From the NCBI GenBank assembly GCA_002361615.1, contig DETK01000017.1, forward strand, positions 114,145 to 176,349: a stretch of DNA of 62,205 bases, given 5' to 3'. The position numbers and the translations under genes were made by a program. The notes under the pieces are model-generated. The model had not been told where the DNA came from and searched no databases. It saw only the letters and a list, made by a program, of their open reading frames with translations. Every line of letters begins with the position of its first letter. Position 1 is the stretch's first letter. This document shows positions 34,437 through 42,859 of this stretch, in pieces. Source of the stretch: Bacteroidales bacterium UBA3290. Lineage in GTDB: Bacteria > Bacteroidota > Bacteroidia > Bacteroidales > UBA932.

Positions 34437-35614
34437 AGGATGTCGTTGAGGGCGTTACAAGTGTTGAGGGCGGAGACGGAAGTCCCGAGGATGCCGTGCA
34501 GGCCGAGGTTCTGTCCCGTTAGGAAAAGCCACGGCAGGGGTGTTTGCGGGGCAAGATAGTCTTCCGGACCACGTTTGCAGATGCCGTAGGCGCTGCCGCC
34601 CGGCGTTCCGGTGAAGCGCTCCCAGGTCTGCGGCGTACTGGTCCAGTATTTTTCGACAGCGTCAGGCAAGCCGGGGAGGCGCGCTGCGGCGGTGTGGATG
34701 AGCGACAGGGCACGAGATGCCCGTTCGTGGCCGGGCATGACGGTTTGGGGCAGCGCCCCAGTATCAAGTTCGGAGCCGGGCATGACGGAAGCGGCATCAG
34801 CCGCTAGCGGAGGCCGTGAGGGGAGGCTTTGCGTGATAGCAGGCCGTAGCGGCGGGGTTTGGGGCAGCGCCCCAGTATCAAAGGCGAGCAGGTCGAGCGA
34901 TCGGGCGGAGCCGTCGGGGGCGGGCTCGCCGAAGTGGATCATCACTTTCCCTCTGAGGAAAATGCTGTGGTTGATATAGGGCAGGGCGCCGGGGCGCAGC
35001 TTCACGTTGACGGTGAAGATGCCCGGGCTGTCCTGACGGGTTTCGATACGGGTGCGCCAAGCCTTGCGCACGGGATCGTGCAGCAGGCGGAGCAGAGCCT
35101 TGGGATGGATGGCGGATACGACGGCGTCGGCACTAAAGCAACTGCCATCGGCGCAGGTGACGGTCCTGTTTTCCACGCTGGTGACTTGCTTGCGCAGGCG
35201 GATATCCTGTCCGAGGGCGAGCGCATCGGCCAGCGTTTTTCCACCGCCGCGCAAACGCCAGATACTGAGCTGGTAAGGCTCGAGTACGTGGCTGCGTTCG
35301 TCTTCCGTGCCGGCAGACAGGCGCAGGAAAGCATCGTTGCAGCCAATCAGTTCATCAGGTTCCATCGGAAGCCAGGGCAGGTCCATCAAACCGAGCGGCC
35401 GGAAGATCTGTTCCAGCGGTTCGCCCGGGCCAAGCCCGCCGACGGAGTGGAAGCCCGTGTCAAAGCGGATCCCTTCGCGGACAAAGGTCTGGAGTGCGCC
35501 GCCGGCCTGTGCGCCCTGTTCCAGGATGGTCACAGCAAAGCCCCTCTGGGACAGGATCTTGCCGCAGAGCAGGCCGCTGAGTCCGGCCCCGATGATCAGG
35601 ACGCGTTTTTCCAC
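34433..35614 (-). CDS. FAD-dependent oxidoreductase (CrtI/phytoene-desaturase-like)
   Basis: 393 residues. The N terminus RVLIIGAGLSGLLCGKILSQRGFAVTILEQ is an FAD/NAD-binding Rossmann motif, and the C terminus LTGQNLGLHGILGTSVSALNTCNALN is the matching FAD contact. Residues about 245-300 hold a Pro/Ala-rich insert in which DTGALPQT occurs twice. At DNA level this is a 25-bp direct repeat (34743-34767 and 34857-34881) exactly 114 bp apart, with palindromic elements, so the insert looks acquired but kept in frame. It may desaturate or tailor the polyene chain. It is 6 bp from the ketosynthase gene. Confidence 0.8.
   Translation of the reverse strand: MEKRVLIIGAGLSGLLCGKILSQRGFAVTILEQGAQAGGALQTFVREGIRFDTGFHSVGGLGPGEPLEQIFRPLGLMDLPWLPMEPDELIGCNDAFLRLSAGTEDERSHVLEPYQLSIWRLRGGGKTLADALALGQDIRLRKQVTSVENRTVTCADGSCFSADAVVSAIHPKALLRLLHDPVRKAWRTRIETRQDSPGIFTVNVKLRPGALPYINHSIFLRGKVMIHFGEPAPDGSARSLDLLAFDTGALPQTPPLRPAITQSLPSRPPLAADAASVMPGSELDTGALPQTVMPGHERASRALSLIHTAAARLPGLPDAVEKYWTSTPQTWERFTGTPGGSAYGICKRGPEDYLAPQTPLPWLFLTGQNLGLHGILGTSVSALNTCNALNDIL
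34714..34881. repeat. In-frame repeat cluster inside the FAD oxidoreductase gene
   Basis: A palindromic element (34714-34741; minus strand begins GTCATGCCCGGC and ends CGGGCATCTC) adjoins a 25-bp direct repeat, itself containing GGGGCAGCGCCCC, at 34743-34767 and 34857-34881. CCGGGCATGACGG also recurs (34732-34743 and 34776-34788). A close relative of the palindrome lies in frame at 43482-43509. Confidence 0.7.
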
Positions 35615-35620
35615 GATGCG

Positions 35621-36841
35621 TCAAAGGTTCCGGATGACGAGCGAGGAGTTTGTGCCGCCAAAACCGAAGGAGTTGGACAGGAACGTATCGAAATGGACGT
35701 CGAGTCGCTCGGCGGGGATCAGCAGCCGGGCGGAGTCCTCGTCGGGATGCTCGAAGTTGAGGTTCCGGGCGATGAAACCGTGCTTCATCATCAGCATCGA
35801 ATAGACGATTTCGCTGGCGCCGGCCATCCACATTTCGTGGCCGGTCTGGCCTTTGGTGCTGGTGACCGGGATGCGGCGGTCGCCGATGATGCTGTAGATG
35901 GCCTTGGCCTCGTTGGTGTCGCCCACCTGCGTGGAGGTGGCGTGCGCGTTGATGTAGCCCAGTTCGCCGAGGTCGATGCCTGCGTGGCGGAGAGACATTT
36001 CCAGGGCGCGGCGCGGGCCGTCCACGTTGGGGGTGGAGATGTGTTCACCGTTGCTCGAGAAGCCGTAGCCCAGCACTTCGGCCAGGATCGGCGCGCCGCG
36101 GCGGACGGCCGACTCGTAGCTTTCGAGGATGACCGTAGCGGCGCCGCCGCCCGGGATCAGGCCGTCGCGGTCGCGGTCGAAGGGGCGGCTGGCCCTCTGG
36201 GGTTCGTCTTCCCGGGTAGAGAAGGCGGAGATGCCGTCGAAAGAACCGGTGGCGGCGGCGTTCACTTCCTGCGCACCGCCGCAGACCACCATGTCCTGCA
36301 GCCCGTTACGGATGAGCAGCGCGCCCAGTCCGATGGCGTGGGAGCCGCTCGCGCAGGCGCCCGACACGGTGAGGTTGATGCCCTTGAGACGGAAGATCAC
36401 GCTCAGGTTCATCGTCACGGTGGAGTTCATCGACTGGAAGATGGCGCCGGATCCGCAGAGCATCGTGTCTTTCTTCTGGACAATGGTGCTGACCGACTTG
36501 TAGACGGCGTCGGCCGTGCTGTCGTTGCCGTAGAGGATTCCCACTTCGTGGGCGTCAAGCCAGTCCTGGTCGATGCGGGCGTGGCGCAGGGCATCGCGCG
36601 TGGCGCAGTAAGCGTATTGCGCCTGCTGGGGCATGTAAACCCGCTGGGAGCGGGGGAGTTCGCCTTTGAGTTCCGGTGTGGGCAGCAGCCCTGTCAGGCC
36701 GGAGCGGAAGCCCATTTCCTTGCGCAGGGGATCGAGGACGATGCCGGACTTTCCGGTGTACAGCGACTGGCAGACTTCTTCAAGCGAGGTGCCCAGACAC
36801 GACCAGATGCCCATTCCCGTGATGACGACGCGATTTCCCAT
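35621..36841 (-). CDS. Beta-ketoacyl-ACP synthase (FabF-like)
   Basis: 406 residues from the ATG at 36841; a start at 36883 is rejected because the -7 promoter element lies within that extension. Catalytic Cys163 is in SGACASGSHA; the two His are in NAHATST and KGQTGHEM. It is a condensing enzyme that extends acyl-ACP with malonyl-ACP. It heads a minus-strand unit with the FAD oxidoreductase and ketoreductase, and diverges from the methyltransferase gene. Confidence 0.93.
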   Translation of the reverse strand: MGNRVVITGMGIWSCLGTSLEEVCQSLYTGKSGIVLDPLRKEMGFRSGLTGLLPTPELKGELPRSQRVYMPQQAQYAYCATRDALRHARIDQDWLDAHEVGILYGNDSTADAVYKSVSTIVQKKDTMLCGSGAIFQSMNSTVTMNLSVIFRLKGINLTVSGACASGSHAIGLGALLIRNGLQDMVVCGGAQEVNAAATGSFDGISAFSTREDEPQRASRPFDRDRDGLIPGGGAATVILESYESAVRRGAPILAEVLGYGFSSNGEHISTPNVDGPRRALEMSLRHAGIDLGELGYINAHATSTQVGDTNEAKAIYSIIGDRRIPVTSTKGQTGHEMWMAGASEIVYSMLMMKHGFIARNLNFEHPDEDSARLLIPAERLDVHFDTFLSNSFGFGGTNSSLVIRNL

Positions 36842-36870
36842 AAGACTTTTCAAGCGTTTGTTCCAGTATG

Positions 36871-36916
36871 CAAAGATACGCATTTTTCCGTTTTTCGGGA
36901 TTATTGAGTATCTTTG
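36871..36916. promoter_or_regulatory. Divergent promoters of the aryl-polyene-type cluster
   Basis: On the minus strand TATCTTTG (plus coordinates 36871-36878) lies 29 nt before the ketosynthase ATG. On the plus strand TATCTTTG (36909-36916) lies 31 nt before the methyltransferase ATG. The two identical -7 boxes face away from each other across 30 bp, so both arms are likely co-regulated. Clear -33 elements are not seen. Confidence 0.65.
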
Positions 36917-36947
36917 TATCTTATATAACTATAACCTGAACTATCTT

Positions 36948-38042
36948 ATGCATCTTGCTCCGTCCCTGTCCGTCTATACAAGGGAACAACTCAGTGCCCG
37001 GCAGGCCCAGCGCCTGGCCGAGTTCATCGCTTTCGGCCCCATCGTCTTCCAGGCTTGCCGCCTTCTGCTGGAATTCGGCATCTTCGGAGCCCTGCGTGAT
37101 GCGGACGGGGGGCTGACTGTGGAAGAGACGGCCGAAAAGACGGATATCTCCGTCTATGCGGCGAAAGTCCTTCTCGAAGCCGGCCTCTCCTGCAGCGTCG
37201 TACTGGTGGATCCCGCGACCGACCGCTTCCAGCTTTCAAAGACGGGCTGGTTCCTGCTCAACGACCCGTCCACACGGGTGAACATGGCCTTCAATCACCA
37301 CGTGAACTACCTGGGTTTCTTTAAGTTGGATGAAGCGCTCAAGGAAGGACGTCCTGCGGGTCTGTCTGCGCTCGGTGATTGGGACACCATCTATGAAGGC
37401 CTTTCTACCTTGCCGGAAGCCGCCCGCAAGAGCTGGTTCGACTTCGACCATTTCTATTCCGACCACTCTTTCGCCGAGGCGCTCGAAATCGTTTTCGCCT
37501 TCCGGCCCAAGCGCCTGCTCGATGTCGGCGGCAACACGGGTCGCTGGGCGATACAGTGTGTGCGGCATGACCCCGACGTGCAGGTGACGATCGCCGACCT
37601 GCCGCAGCAGATCGGCCTGATGCGGGAGCAGACGGCCGGAGAGCCCGGGGCTGACCGCATCGACGGTTACGCCGTCAACCTGCTCGACCCCGATGCCTGC
37701 CTCCCCGCCGACAAGCGGTTCGACATCGTATGGATGAGCCAGTTCCTCGACTGTTTCAGCGAGGAGCAGATCGAATCGATCCTGCGGCGGACGGCCGCCA
37801 TCCTCAGGCCGGAATCCCGCCTGTGCATCATGGAGACCTTCTGGGACCGCCAGCGTTTCGAGCCGGCCTCGTTCTGCCTGACCATGACCAGCCTCTACTT
37901 CACGGCCATGGCCAACGGCAACAGCAAGATGTATCATTCCGACGATTTCATCCGGATCGTCGACCGCGCCGGACTGGCGGTAGAAGCCATCCACGACGGC
38001 CTGGGTCAGGGCCACACCATTCTGGTCTGTAAATTGAAATAA
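36948..38042 (+). CDS. SAM-dependent methyltransferase (O-methyltransferase-like)
   Basis: 364 residues. A winged-helix N-terminal part (about 20-110, LLLEFGIFGALRDADGGLTVEETAEKTDIS) precedes the Rossmann SAM-binding motif RLLDVGGNTGRWAIQ, then IADLPQQ and FDIVWMSQFLDCFSEEQ. The arrangement is that of plant-type and bacterial O-methyltransferases. It probably methylates the aromatic head group of the product. It is the first gene of the plus-strand operon; ACP follows 10 bp later. Confidence 0.88.
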   Translation: MHLAPSLSVYTREQLSARQAQRLAEFIAFGPIVFQACRLLLEFGIFGALRDADGGLTVEETAEKTDISVYAAKVLLEAGLSCSVVLVDPATDRFQLSKTGWFLLNDPSTRVNMAFNHHVNYLGFFKLDEALKEGRPAGLSALGDWDTIYEGLSTLPEAARKSWFDFDHFYSDHSFAEALEIVFAFRPKRLLDVGGNTGRWAIQCVRHDPDVQVTIADLPQQIGLMREQTAGEPGADRIDGYAVNLLDPDACLPADKRFDIVWMSQFLDCFSEEQIESILRRTAAILRPESRLCIMETFWDRQRFEPASFCLTMTSLYFTAMANGNSKMYHSDDFIRIVDRAGLAVEAIHDGLGQGHTILVCKLK

Positions 38043-38052
38043 ATCATCGATA

Positions 38053-38310
38053 ATGATAAGCAACGATATGGATATCAACGAAATCAAAGACAAAATCAAA
38101 GGTTTTCTGGTTGACGAGATGGAAATCGATCCCGGGAAAATCGCCCCGGAGGCACGCCTGAAGGAAGACCTGGGTATCGACAGCCTCGAGGTGGTGGACA
38201 TCATCGTGCTCGTGGAACAGGAGTTCGGCTTCAAGATGAAACCGGAGGACTTCAAGGAACTGAAGACTTTCGACCAGTTCTGCCAGTTTATCGCCCTGAA
38301 ACTTGCCTAG
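38053..38310 (+). CDS. Acyl carrier protein
   Basis: 85 residues; an ATG at 38068 would give 80. Phosphopantetheine attachment Ser44 is in the DSL motif (LGIDSLEVVDIIVLVEQEFGF). It carries growing acyl chains for the cluster's condensing enzymes. It lies between the methyltransferase and an acyltransferase gene that starts 6 bp beyond its stop. A second ACP is encoded at 41390-41650, so each may serve a different step such as starter loading and extension. Confidence 0.93.
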   Translation: MISNDMDINEIKDKIKGFLVDEMEIDPGKIAPEARLKEDLGIDSLEVVDIIVLVEQEFGFKMKPEDFKELKTFDQFCQFIALKLA

Positions 38311-38316
38311 GTACTT

Positions 38317-39210
38317 TTGGAGACCTACGACCATAGCAACTGGCACGGCACCACCGGCGGCACGCCGTGGATGCAGCGGACGCTCCTCTGGCTGTTCCGT
38401 TTCATCCCGACTGGCTTCTTCTATGCCGTCACGGCGCTGGTCATCCCTTTCTATATGCTCTTTGACCGGCGGGGCTACCGGGCGTCCTATGCCTTCTATC
38501 GCAAGCGCCTCGGCCGCGGGCCTCTCCATTCCTTCCTGAGCGTCTATGCCAATGAGTTCAAACTCGGGCAGGTGGTGATGGACCGTTTCGCCCTGTATGC
38601 CGGCCGCAAGTTCGATATGCAGGTCGACGGAATGCCGGAATTCGAACGTCTGTCGGCGGCCGAACCGGGATTTGTGCAGGTGAGTTCCCACGTGGGCAAT
38701 TACGAGATGGCCGGCTACACCCTCCAGACGCCGCAAAAGCGGATGTACGCCCTGGTCTTTGCTGGGGAGAAGGAGACGGTGATGCAGCAGCGGGCGCTCC
38801 GTTTCGGCCAGTCAAACATCGAGATGGTGCCCATCGCCGACGATATGTCCCACCTGTTCACCTTGAACGCGGCCCTGCTTGAAGGCAGTATCGTCAGCAT
38901 GCCGGGCGACCGGATCTTCGGTTCGCAGAAGAGTATTACCTGCCGCTTTTTCGACGCGCCCGCGCCATTTCCCGCCGGCCCGTTCCTGCTGGCGGCCCAG
39001 CGCTCGGTCGCGATGCTGGCCGTCTTCGTGATGAAGGAAGGCACCCGACGCTATCAGGCCTATGTTCGTCCTGTCGGCGAAGGAATCGATGCCGGACTTC
39101 CGGCACGGGTCAGGGCCGAGGCAATGGCTTCTTCCTTCGCCGGACTGCTGGAGGAAGTGGTGCGCCGCTACCCGACGCAGTGGTTCAATTTTTATGATTT
39201 TTGGAAATGA
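38317..39210 (+). CDS. LpxL/HtrB-like lipid acyltransferase
   Basis: 297 residues from a TTG start at 38317. No in-frame ATG occurs before residue 19, and the family-like beginning WHGTTGGTPWMQRTLLWLFRF supports the TTG, which lies 6 bp after the ACP stop. The catalytic His is in SSHVGNYEMAGY (H-x4-E type), and GDRIFG matches the second motif of lauroyl/myristoyl transferases. A hydrophobic N-terminal helix anchors it to the inner membrane. It likely moves an ACP-bound acyl or polyene chain to a lipid or sugar acceptor. Confidence 0.85.
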   Translation: METYDHSNWHGTTGGTPWMQRTLLWLFRFIPTGFFYAVTALVIPFYMLFDRRGYRASYAFYRKRLGRGPLHSFLSVYANEFKLGQVVMDRFALYAGRKFDMQVDGMPEFERLSAAEPGFVQVSSHVGNYEMAGYTLQTPQKRMYALVFAGEKETVMQQRALRFGQSNIEMVPIADDMSHLFTLNAALLEGSIVSMPGDRIFGSQKSITCRFFDAPAPFPAGPFLLAAQRSVAMLAVFVMKEGTRRYQAYVRPVGEGIDAGLPARVRAEAMASSFAGLLEEVVRRYPTQWFNFYDFWK

Positions 39211-39647
39211 CCGATTTCGACCAGATACCGATCCTGAGCATCCTTCCGCAGCGGCCGCCCTTCGTCTTTGTGGACAAACTGCTCCACTACGACGAAGAAC
39301 TGACGCGGACTTCGTTCCGGATTCCGCAGGATGCGCTTTTCGTGGAGAATGGCGTTTTCAGGACAGCCGGACTGGTTGAACACATGGCTCAGTCCGCTGC
39401 CGCCCGCACGGGCTATGTCGCCCGTTACGTGCTGCATATCCCGGTGACGGTCGGCTACATCGGCAGCGTGCGGAAACTCCGCATCCTGCGCCATCCGGCC
39501 GTCGGCGAAACGCTTGAGACGTCGGTGTATGTACGGCAGGATATCTTTGGCATCACCCTGACCGACATCGAGGTACGAAGCGGCGACCAGCTGCTGGCCA
39601 CCGCCTCGATGAAAACGGCCACAACCGATAAGGAGATTGCGGAATGA
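39207..39647 (+). CDS. Hot-dog-fold 3-hydroxyacyl-ACP dehydratase
   Basis: 146 residues. LPQRPPFVFVDKLLHYDEE resembles the FabZ/FabA start 'LPHRPPFLLVD', although the usual catalytic His is Gln here, and VENGVFRTAGLVEHMAQSAAA corresponds to the second active-site helix. It should dehydrate 3-hydroxyacyl-ACP to form double bonds, though the His replacement raises the possibility of a supporting subunit. It overlaps the acyltransferase by 4 nt and the next ketosynthase by 4 nt. Confidence 0.8.
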   Translation: MTDFDQIPILSILPQRPPFVFVDKLLHYDEELTRTSFRIPQDALFVENGVFRTAGLVEHMAQSAAARTGYVARYVLHIPVTVGYIGSVRKLRILRHPAVGETLETSVYVRQDIFGITLTDIEVRSGDQLLATASMKTATTDKEIAE

Positions 39648-40777
39648 AGCAGAAGGTGTATGCAGTCGCCGGCAATATCCTTTCTCCGCTGGGATTTACC
39701 GCGGAGGAAAATTTCCGTGCAGTCGTGGAAGGACGCAGCGGTGTCGCGCCGCAGGAAGGGACGTTCGGCATCCCGGAGCCTTTCTGCGCCTCGCTTTTCG
39801 ATCGCGGGCAGGTCGCGGAATACGCTGCCGCGGAAGGCATAACCGGCTACAATCTCTTCGAGACTTTGCTGATCCTTTCCATCCGGGACGCCGTCCGCCG
39901 TGCCGGTATCGACGCCGCCTCTTCGCGGGTAGCTTTCGTGATTTCGTCCATCAAGGGCAATGTCGAGGAACTCGGCGAAGATGAGTCCGAAGTCCCCGTC
40001 ACCGTATCTGCCGGCCACGTGGCCGCTTTCTTCGGACAGAATGCAGCGCCGCTGGTGGTCTCCAATGCCTGCATTTCGGGCCTGAGCGCCCTGATCCACG
40101 CCCGGCGGATGCTCCTTTCCGGTCAGTACGACTACGTCGTGGTGGCCGGTGCCGAAGTGCAGTCGCGCTTCATCGTGTCGGGCTTCCAGTCGCTCAAGGC
40201 ACTTTCGCCGGAACCCTGCCGGCCTTTCGACGCCGAGCGTTGCGGCCTGAACCTGGGCGAGGCGGCCGCAACGATGGTGCTGGCCCGCGCTGAAGCCTGT
40301 CCACCGGACTGCTGGGAGCTGGTCGACGGGGCGACGCGCAACGACGCCAACCATATTTCCGGCCCGTCCCGGACCGGGGAGGGGAGCTACAAGGCCTTGC
40401 GTTATGTGCTGGCGTGCTGCGATCCCGAAGAGTTGGCTTTTGTCAACGTGCACGGCACCTCGACCCTCTACAATGACGAGATGGAATCGATCGCCCTGCA
40501 CCGCGCCGGTCTTTCCGACGTGCCGCTCAACGCCCTCAAGGGCTTCTTCGGCCATACGATGGGAGCGGCGGGCATCCTGGAGTCGCTCATTTCGATGCAG
40601 GCGGCCGATGCCGGCATCGTGCCGGGCACCCTGGGCTTCGGCAAAATGGGCGTTTCTTATCCCGTGAATGTATGCGCAGCGAACCGTACGACCGACAAGC
40701 ACGCGTTCATCAAGCTGCTGTCAGGTTTCGGCGGTTGCAATGCCGCCCTGCTTTTCAGAAAGGGAGGTGCCCGATGA
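39644..40777 (+). CDS. Beta-ketoacyl-ACP synthase
   Basis: 377 residues. The Cys-His-His triad is complete: Cys143 (SNACISGLSA), His270 (NVHGTST) and His304 (KGFFGHTM). It is more divergent than the FabF-like enzymes nearby. It probably extends the polyene chain. The ATG overlaps the dehydratase stop, and its own stop overlaps the start of the next gene (ATGA), so translation is coupled. Confidence 0.92.
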   Translation: MKQKVYAVAGNILSPLGFTAEENFRAVVEGRSGVAPQEGTFGIPEPFCASLFDRGQVAEYAAAEGITGYNLFETLLILSIRDAVRRAGIDAASSRVAFVISSIKGNVEELGEDESEVPVTVSAGHVAAFFGQNAAPLVVSNACISGLSALIHARRMLLSGQYDYVVVAGAEVQSRFIVSGFQSLKALSPEPCRPFDAERCGLNLGEAAATMVLARAEACPPDCWELVDGATRNDANHISGPSRTGEGSYKALRYVLACCDPEELAFVNVHGTSTLYNDEMESIALHRAGLSDVPLNALKGFFGHTMGAAGILESLISMQAADAGIVPGTLGFGKMGVSYPVNVCAANRTTDKHAFIKLLSGFGGCNAALLFRKGGAR

Positions 40778-41379
40778 AGATTGTCCACAGCGTCCACATC
40801 CTGCCCGATGCCGTCCGGCTCGACGGCGTGGCCCTGCCCGTTGAGGAACAGGGCGCGGAATTGCTTTCCGCTCTCTACCGGGCGTACGTGAAGGACTATC
40901 CCAAGTTTTTCAAGATGGACCTGCTCTCGAAGCTGGGCGTCATCGCCACGGAACTGCTCGTGAAAGACGAGCCGGGGCGCTTCACCCCGCGGGAAGACCG
41001 GGCCGTACTGCTGCTGAGCCATAGCGGCCCGCTCTGCGATGACCGCAATTACCAGAAAACCATCTCCGGAGACGATTATTTCCCGAGTCCGGCCCTGTTC
41101 GTCTATACGCTGGCCAACATCGTGACGGGCGAGATCGCCATCCGCAACAAATATGAAGGAGACACCACGGCCTACGGGCTGGAGGCCTTCGATCCCGCCC
41201 AGCTGGTGGCGGTGGTGCGCGACGCGTTCGAAGACCGCGTCACGACCTCGGCCATTTGCGGCTGGGCGGAATGCATCGACGCCGGAAACTTTGAAGCGCT
41301 CCTGCTCCTGGTGGAGCAGGATGCCCCCGAAGGACGGCCGTTTACCGTTCAAACCCTGGAAGAAATCAAAAAAGCATAG
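40774..41379 (+). CDS. Small ketosynthase-like protein (Ketoacyl-synt_2 type)
   Basis: 201 residues from the ATG overlapping the previous stop. RAVLLLSHSGPLCDDRNYQKTI and FPSPALFVYTLANIVTGEIAIRNKY resemble the N-terminal half of decarboxylating ketosynthases (Ketoacyl-synt_2). No active-site Cys is present at the position before the nucleophile-elbow helix, where it reads TLANIVTGE. It may be a non-catalytic partner that sets chain length or binds ACP. Similar small proteins occur in Bacteroidetes aryl-polyene and flexirubin clusters. Confidence 0.7.
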   Translation: MKIVHSVHILPDAVRLDGVALPVEEQGAELLSALYRAYVKDYPKFFKMDLLSKLGVIATELLVKDEPGRFTPREDRAVLLLSHSGPLCDDRNYQKTISGDDYFPSPALFVYTLANIVTGEIAIRNKYEGDTTAYGLEAFDPAQLVAVVRDAFEDRVTTSAICGWAECIDAGNFEALLLLVEQDAPEGRPFTVQTLEEIKKA

Positions 41380-41389
41380 AGAAATTACC

Positions 41390-41650
41390 ATGAACGAAGA
41401 ATTGATCGAACAGCTCAAGCTGCAGATTATCGAAGCCCTGAACCTGGAGGGCATGACTCCCGCGGATATCGATGACAACGCGCCGCTCTTCGGCGACGGC
41501 CTGGGTCTGGACTCCATCGACGTGCTGGAACTGATCGTCCTGATCGAGAAGAACTACGGCATCCGTCTGACCAGTCCGGCAGAAGGCAAACAGGTCTTCC
41601 AGTCGGTGGCCGTGATGGCCGATTACGTCGCCAAGAACCGTAAGAAATAA
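41390..41650 (+). CDS. Acyl carrier protein (second copy)
   Basis: 86 residues with phosphopantetheine Ser42 in LGLDSIDVLELIVLIEKNYG. It differs clearly from the ACP at 38053, which suggests division of labour. It lies 10 bp after the small ketosynthase-like gene and 9 bp before a full ketosynthase, consistent with a role as the carrier for that enzyme pair. Confidence 0.93.
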   Translation: MNEELIEQLKLQIIEALNLEGMTPADIDDNAPLFGDGLGLDSIDVLELIVLIEKNYGIRLTSPAEGKQVFQSVAVMADYVAKNRKK

Positions 41651-41659
41651 CTGCACGAC

Positions 41660-42859
41660 ATGCCCGGCCGCATCTTCATCACTGGCTCCGGCGTGGTCTC
41701 GGCTATCGGGACCGGCCGTGCGGAAACGCTCGCCTCGCTCCGGGAGGGTCGCTCCGGCATTGCCCCGGTGCGCTATCTGGAGACGGCCGACCGGGGGTTC
41801 CTGCTGGGTGAAGTAAGACAGACGGACGGGCAGTTGAAAGAACGGCTCGGTCTGAAGGCCGATGCCGTCATCTCGCGTACGAGCTTGCTGGGCATCGTTG
41901 CCTTGCAGGAGGCGCTCTCCGAAGCCGGCCTTGGCCGCGATGCCTGCGCTGCCATGCCCCTGATTTCCGGCACGACGGTGGGAGGCATGGATCAGAGCGA
42001 GCGCTACTACCGGGAGTTCCTTTCTCCGGAACACCAGCACGACGGATATATCGCCATTCACGACTGCGGTGCGTCGACCGACGCCATCGCGGATTATTTC
42101 GGCGGATTCACTTTCGCCACAACCCTTTCGACGGCCTGTTCCTCGGCGGCGAACGCTGTGATCCTGGGTGCCAATCTGATCCGGGCGGGCAGGGCGGAAC
42201 GTGTGGCCGTAGGTGGCAGTGAAAGCCTCTCGGATTTCCATCTCCATGGTTTCGACTCGCTGATGATCGTGGACCGGCAGCTTTGCCGTCCCTTCGACCG
42301 GACGCGCGCCGGCCTGAATCTGGGCGAGGGTGCCGCCTTCCTGATCCTTGAGTCTGAAGAAGCGGCGCTGCAGCGTGGTGCGAGCCCGCTGGCCGTCCTT
42401 TCGGGATATGGCAACGCATGCGACGCTTTTCACCAGACGGCGTCTTCTGAGAACGGAGAAGGTCCCTTCCGGGCGATGCGGCAGGCCCTGACGATGGCGG
42501 GGATTCCCGCCTCGGCCGTCTCTTATGTCAACGCCCACGGAACCGGCACTCCCAACAATGACGCCAGTGAAAGCGAGGCCATCCGCCGCGTTTTCGGACA
42601 GGCTTACCCGCCAGTTTCCTCGACGAAAGGCTTTACGGGCCATACTACCAGCGCCTCGGGATCGATCGAGGCTGTCTTCTGCCTGTTGGCTATGCGGTAC
42701 GGCTTCCTCCCGGCAAATCTCAATTGGCGGGAACCGGATCCGGCCTGCATCGTCCCCGTGACGGAGCTGCGTACCGGTGTCCGGCTCGACCATGTCCTTT
42801 GCAACGCCTTCGGCTTCGGCGGCAACGATTCGTCCCTTTTATTCTCCCGGTTTGCGTGA
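41660..42859 (+). CDS. Beta-ketoacyl-ACP synthase (FabF-like, alpha subunit)
   Basis: 399 residues with a full active site: Cys160 (STACSSAANA), His293 (NAHGTGT) and His328 (KGFTGHTT). The C terminus CNAFGFGGNDSSLLFS is typical of FabF. The following gene is a ketosynthase-like protein without the Cys, so the two probably act as a ketosynthase/chain-length-factor pair. The stop overlaps the next start (TGATG). Confidence 0.94.
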   Translation: MPGRIFITGSGVVSAIGTGRAETLASLREGRSGIAPVRYLETADRGFLLGEVRQTDGQLKERLGLKADAVISRTSLLGIVALQEALSEAGLGRDACAAMPLISGTTVGGMDQSERYYREFLSPEHQHDGYIAIHDCGASTDAIADYFGGFTFATTLSTACSSAANAVILGANLIRAGRAERVAVGGSESLSDFHLHGFDSLMIVDRQLCRPFDRTRAGLNLGEGAAFLILESEEAALQRGASPLAVLSGYGNACDAFHQTASSENGEGPFRAMRQALTMAGIPASAVSYVNAHGTGTPNNDASESEAIRRVFGQAYPPVSSTKGFTGHTTSASGSIEAVFCLLAMRYGFLPANLNWREPDPACIVPVTELRTGVRLDHVLCNAFGFGGNDSSLLFSRFA

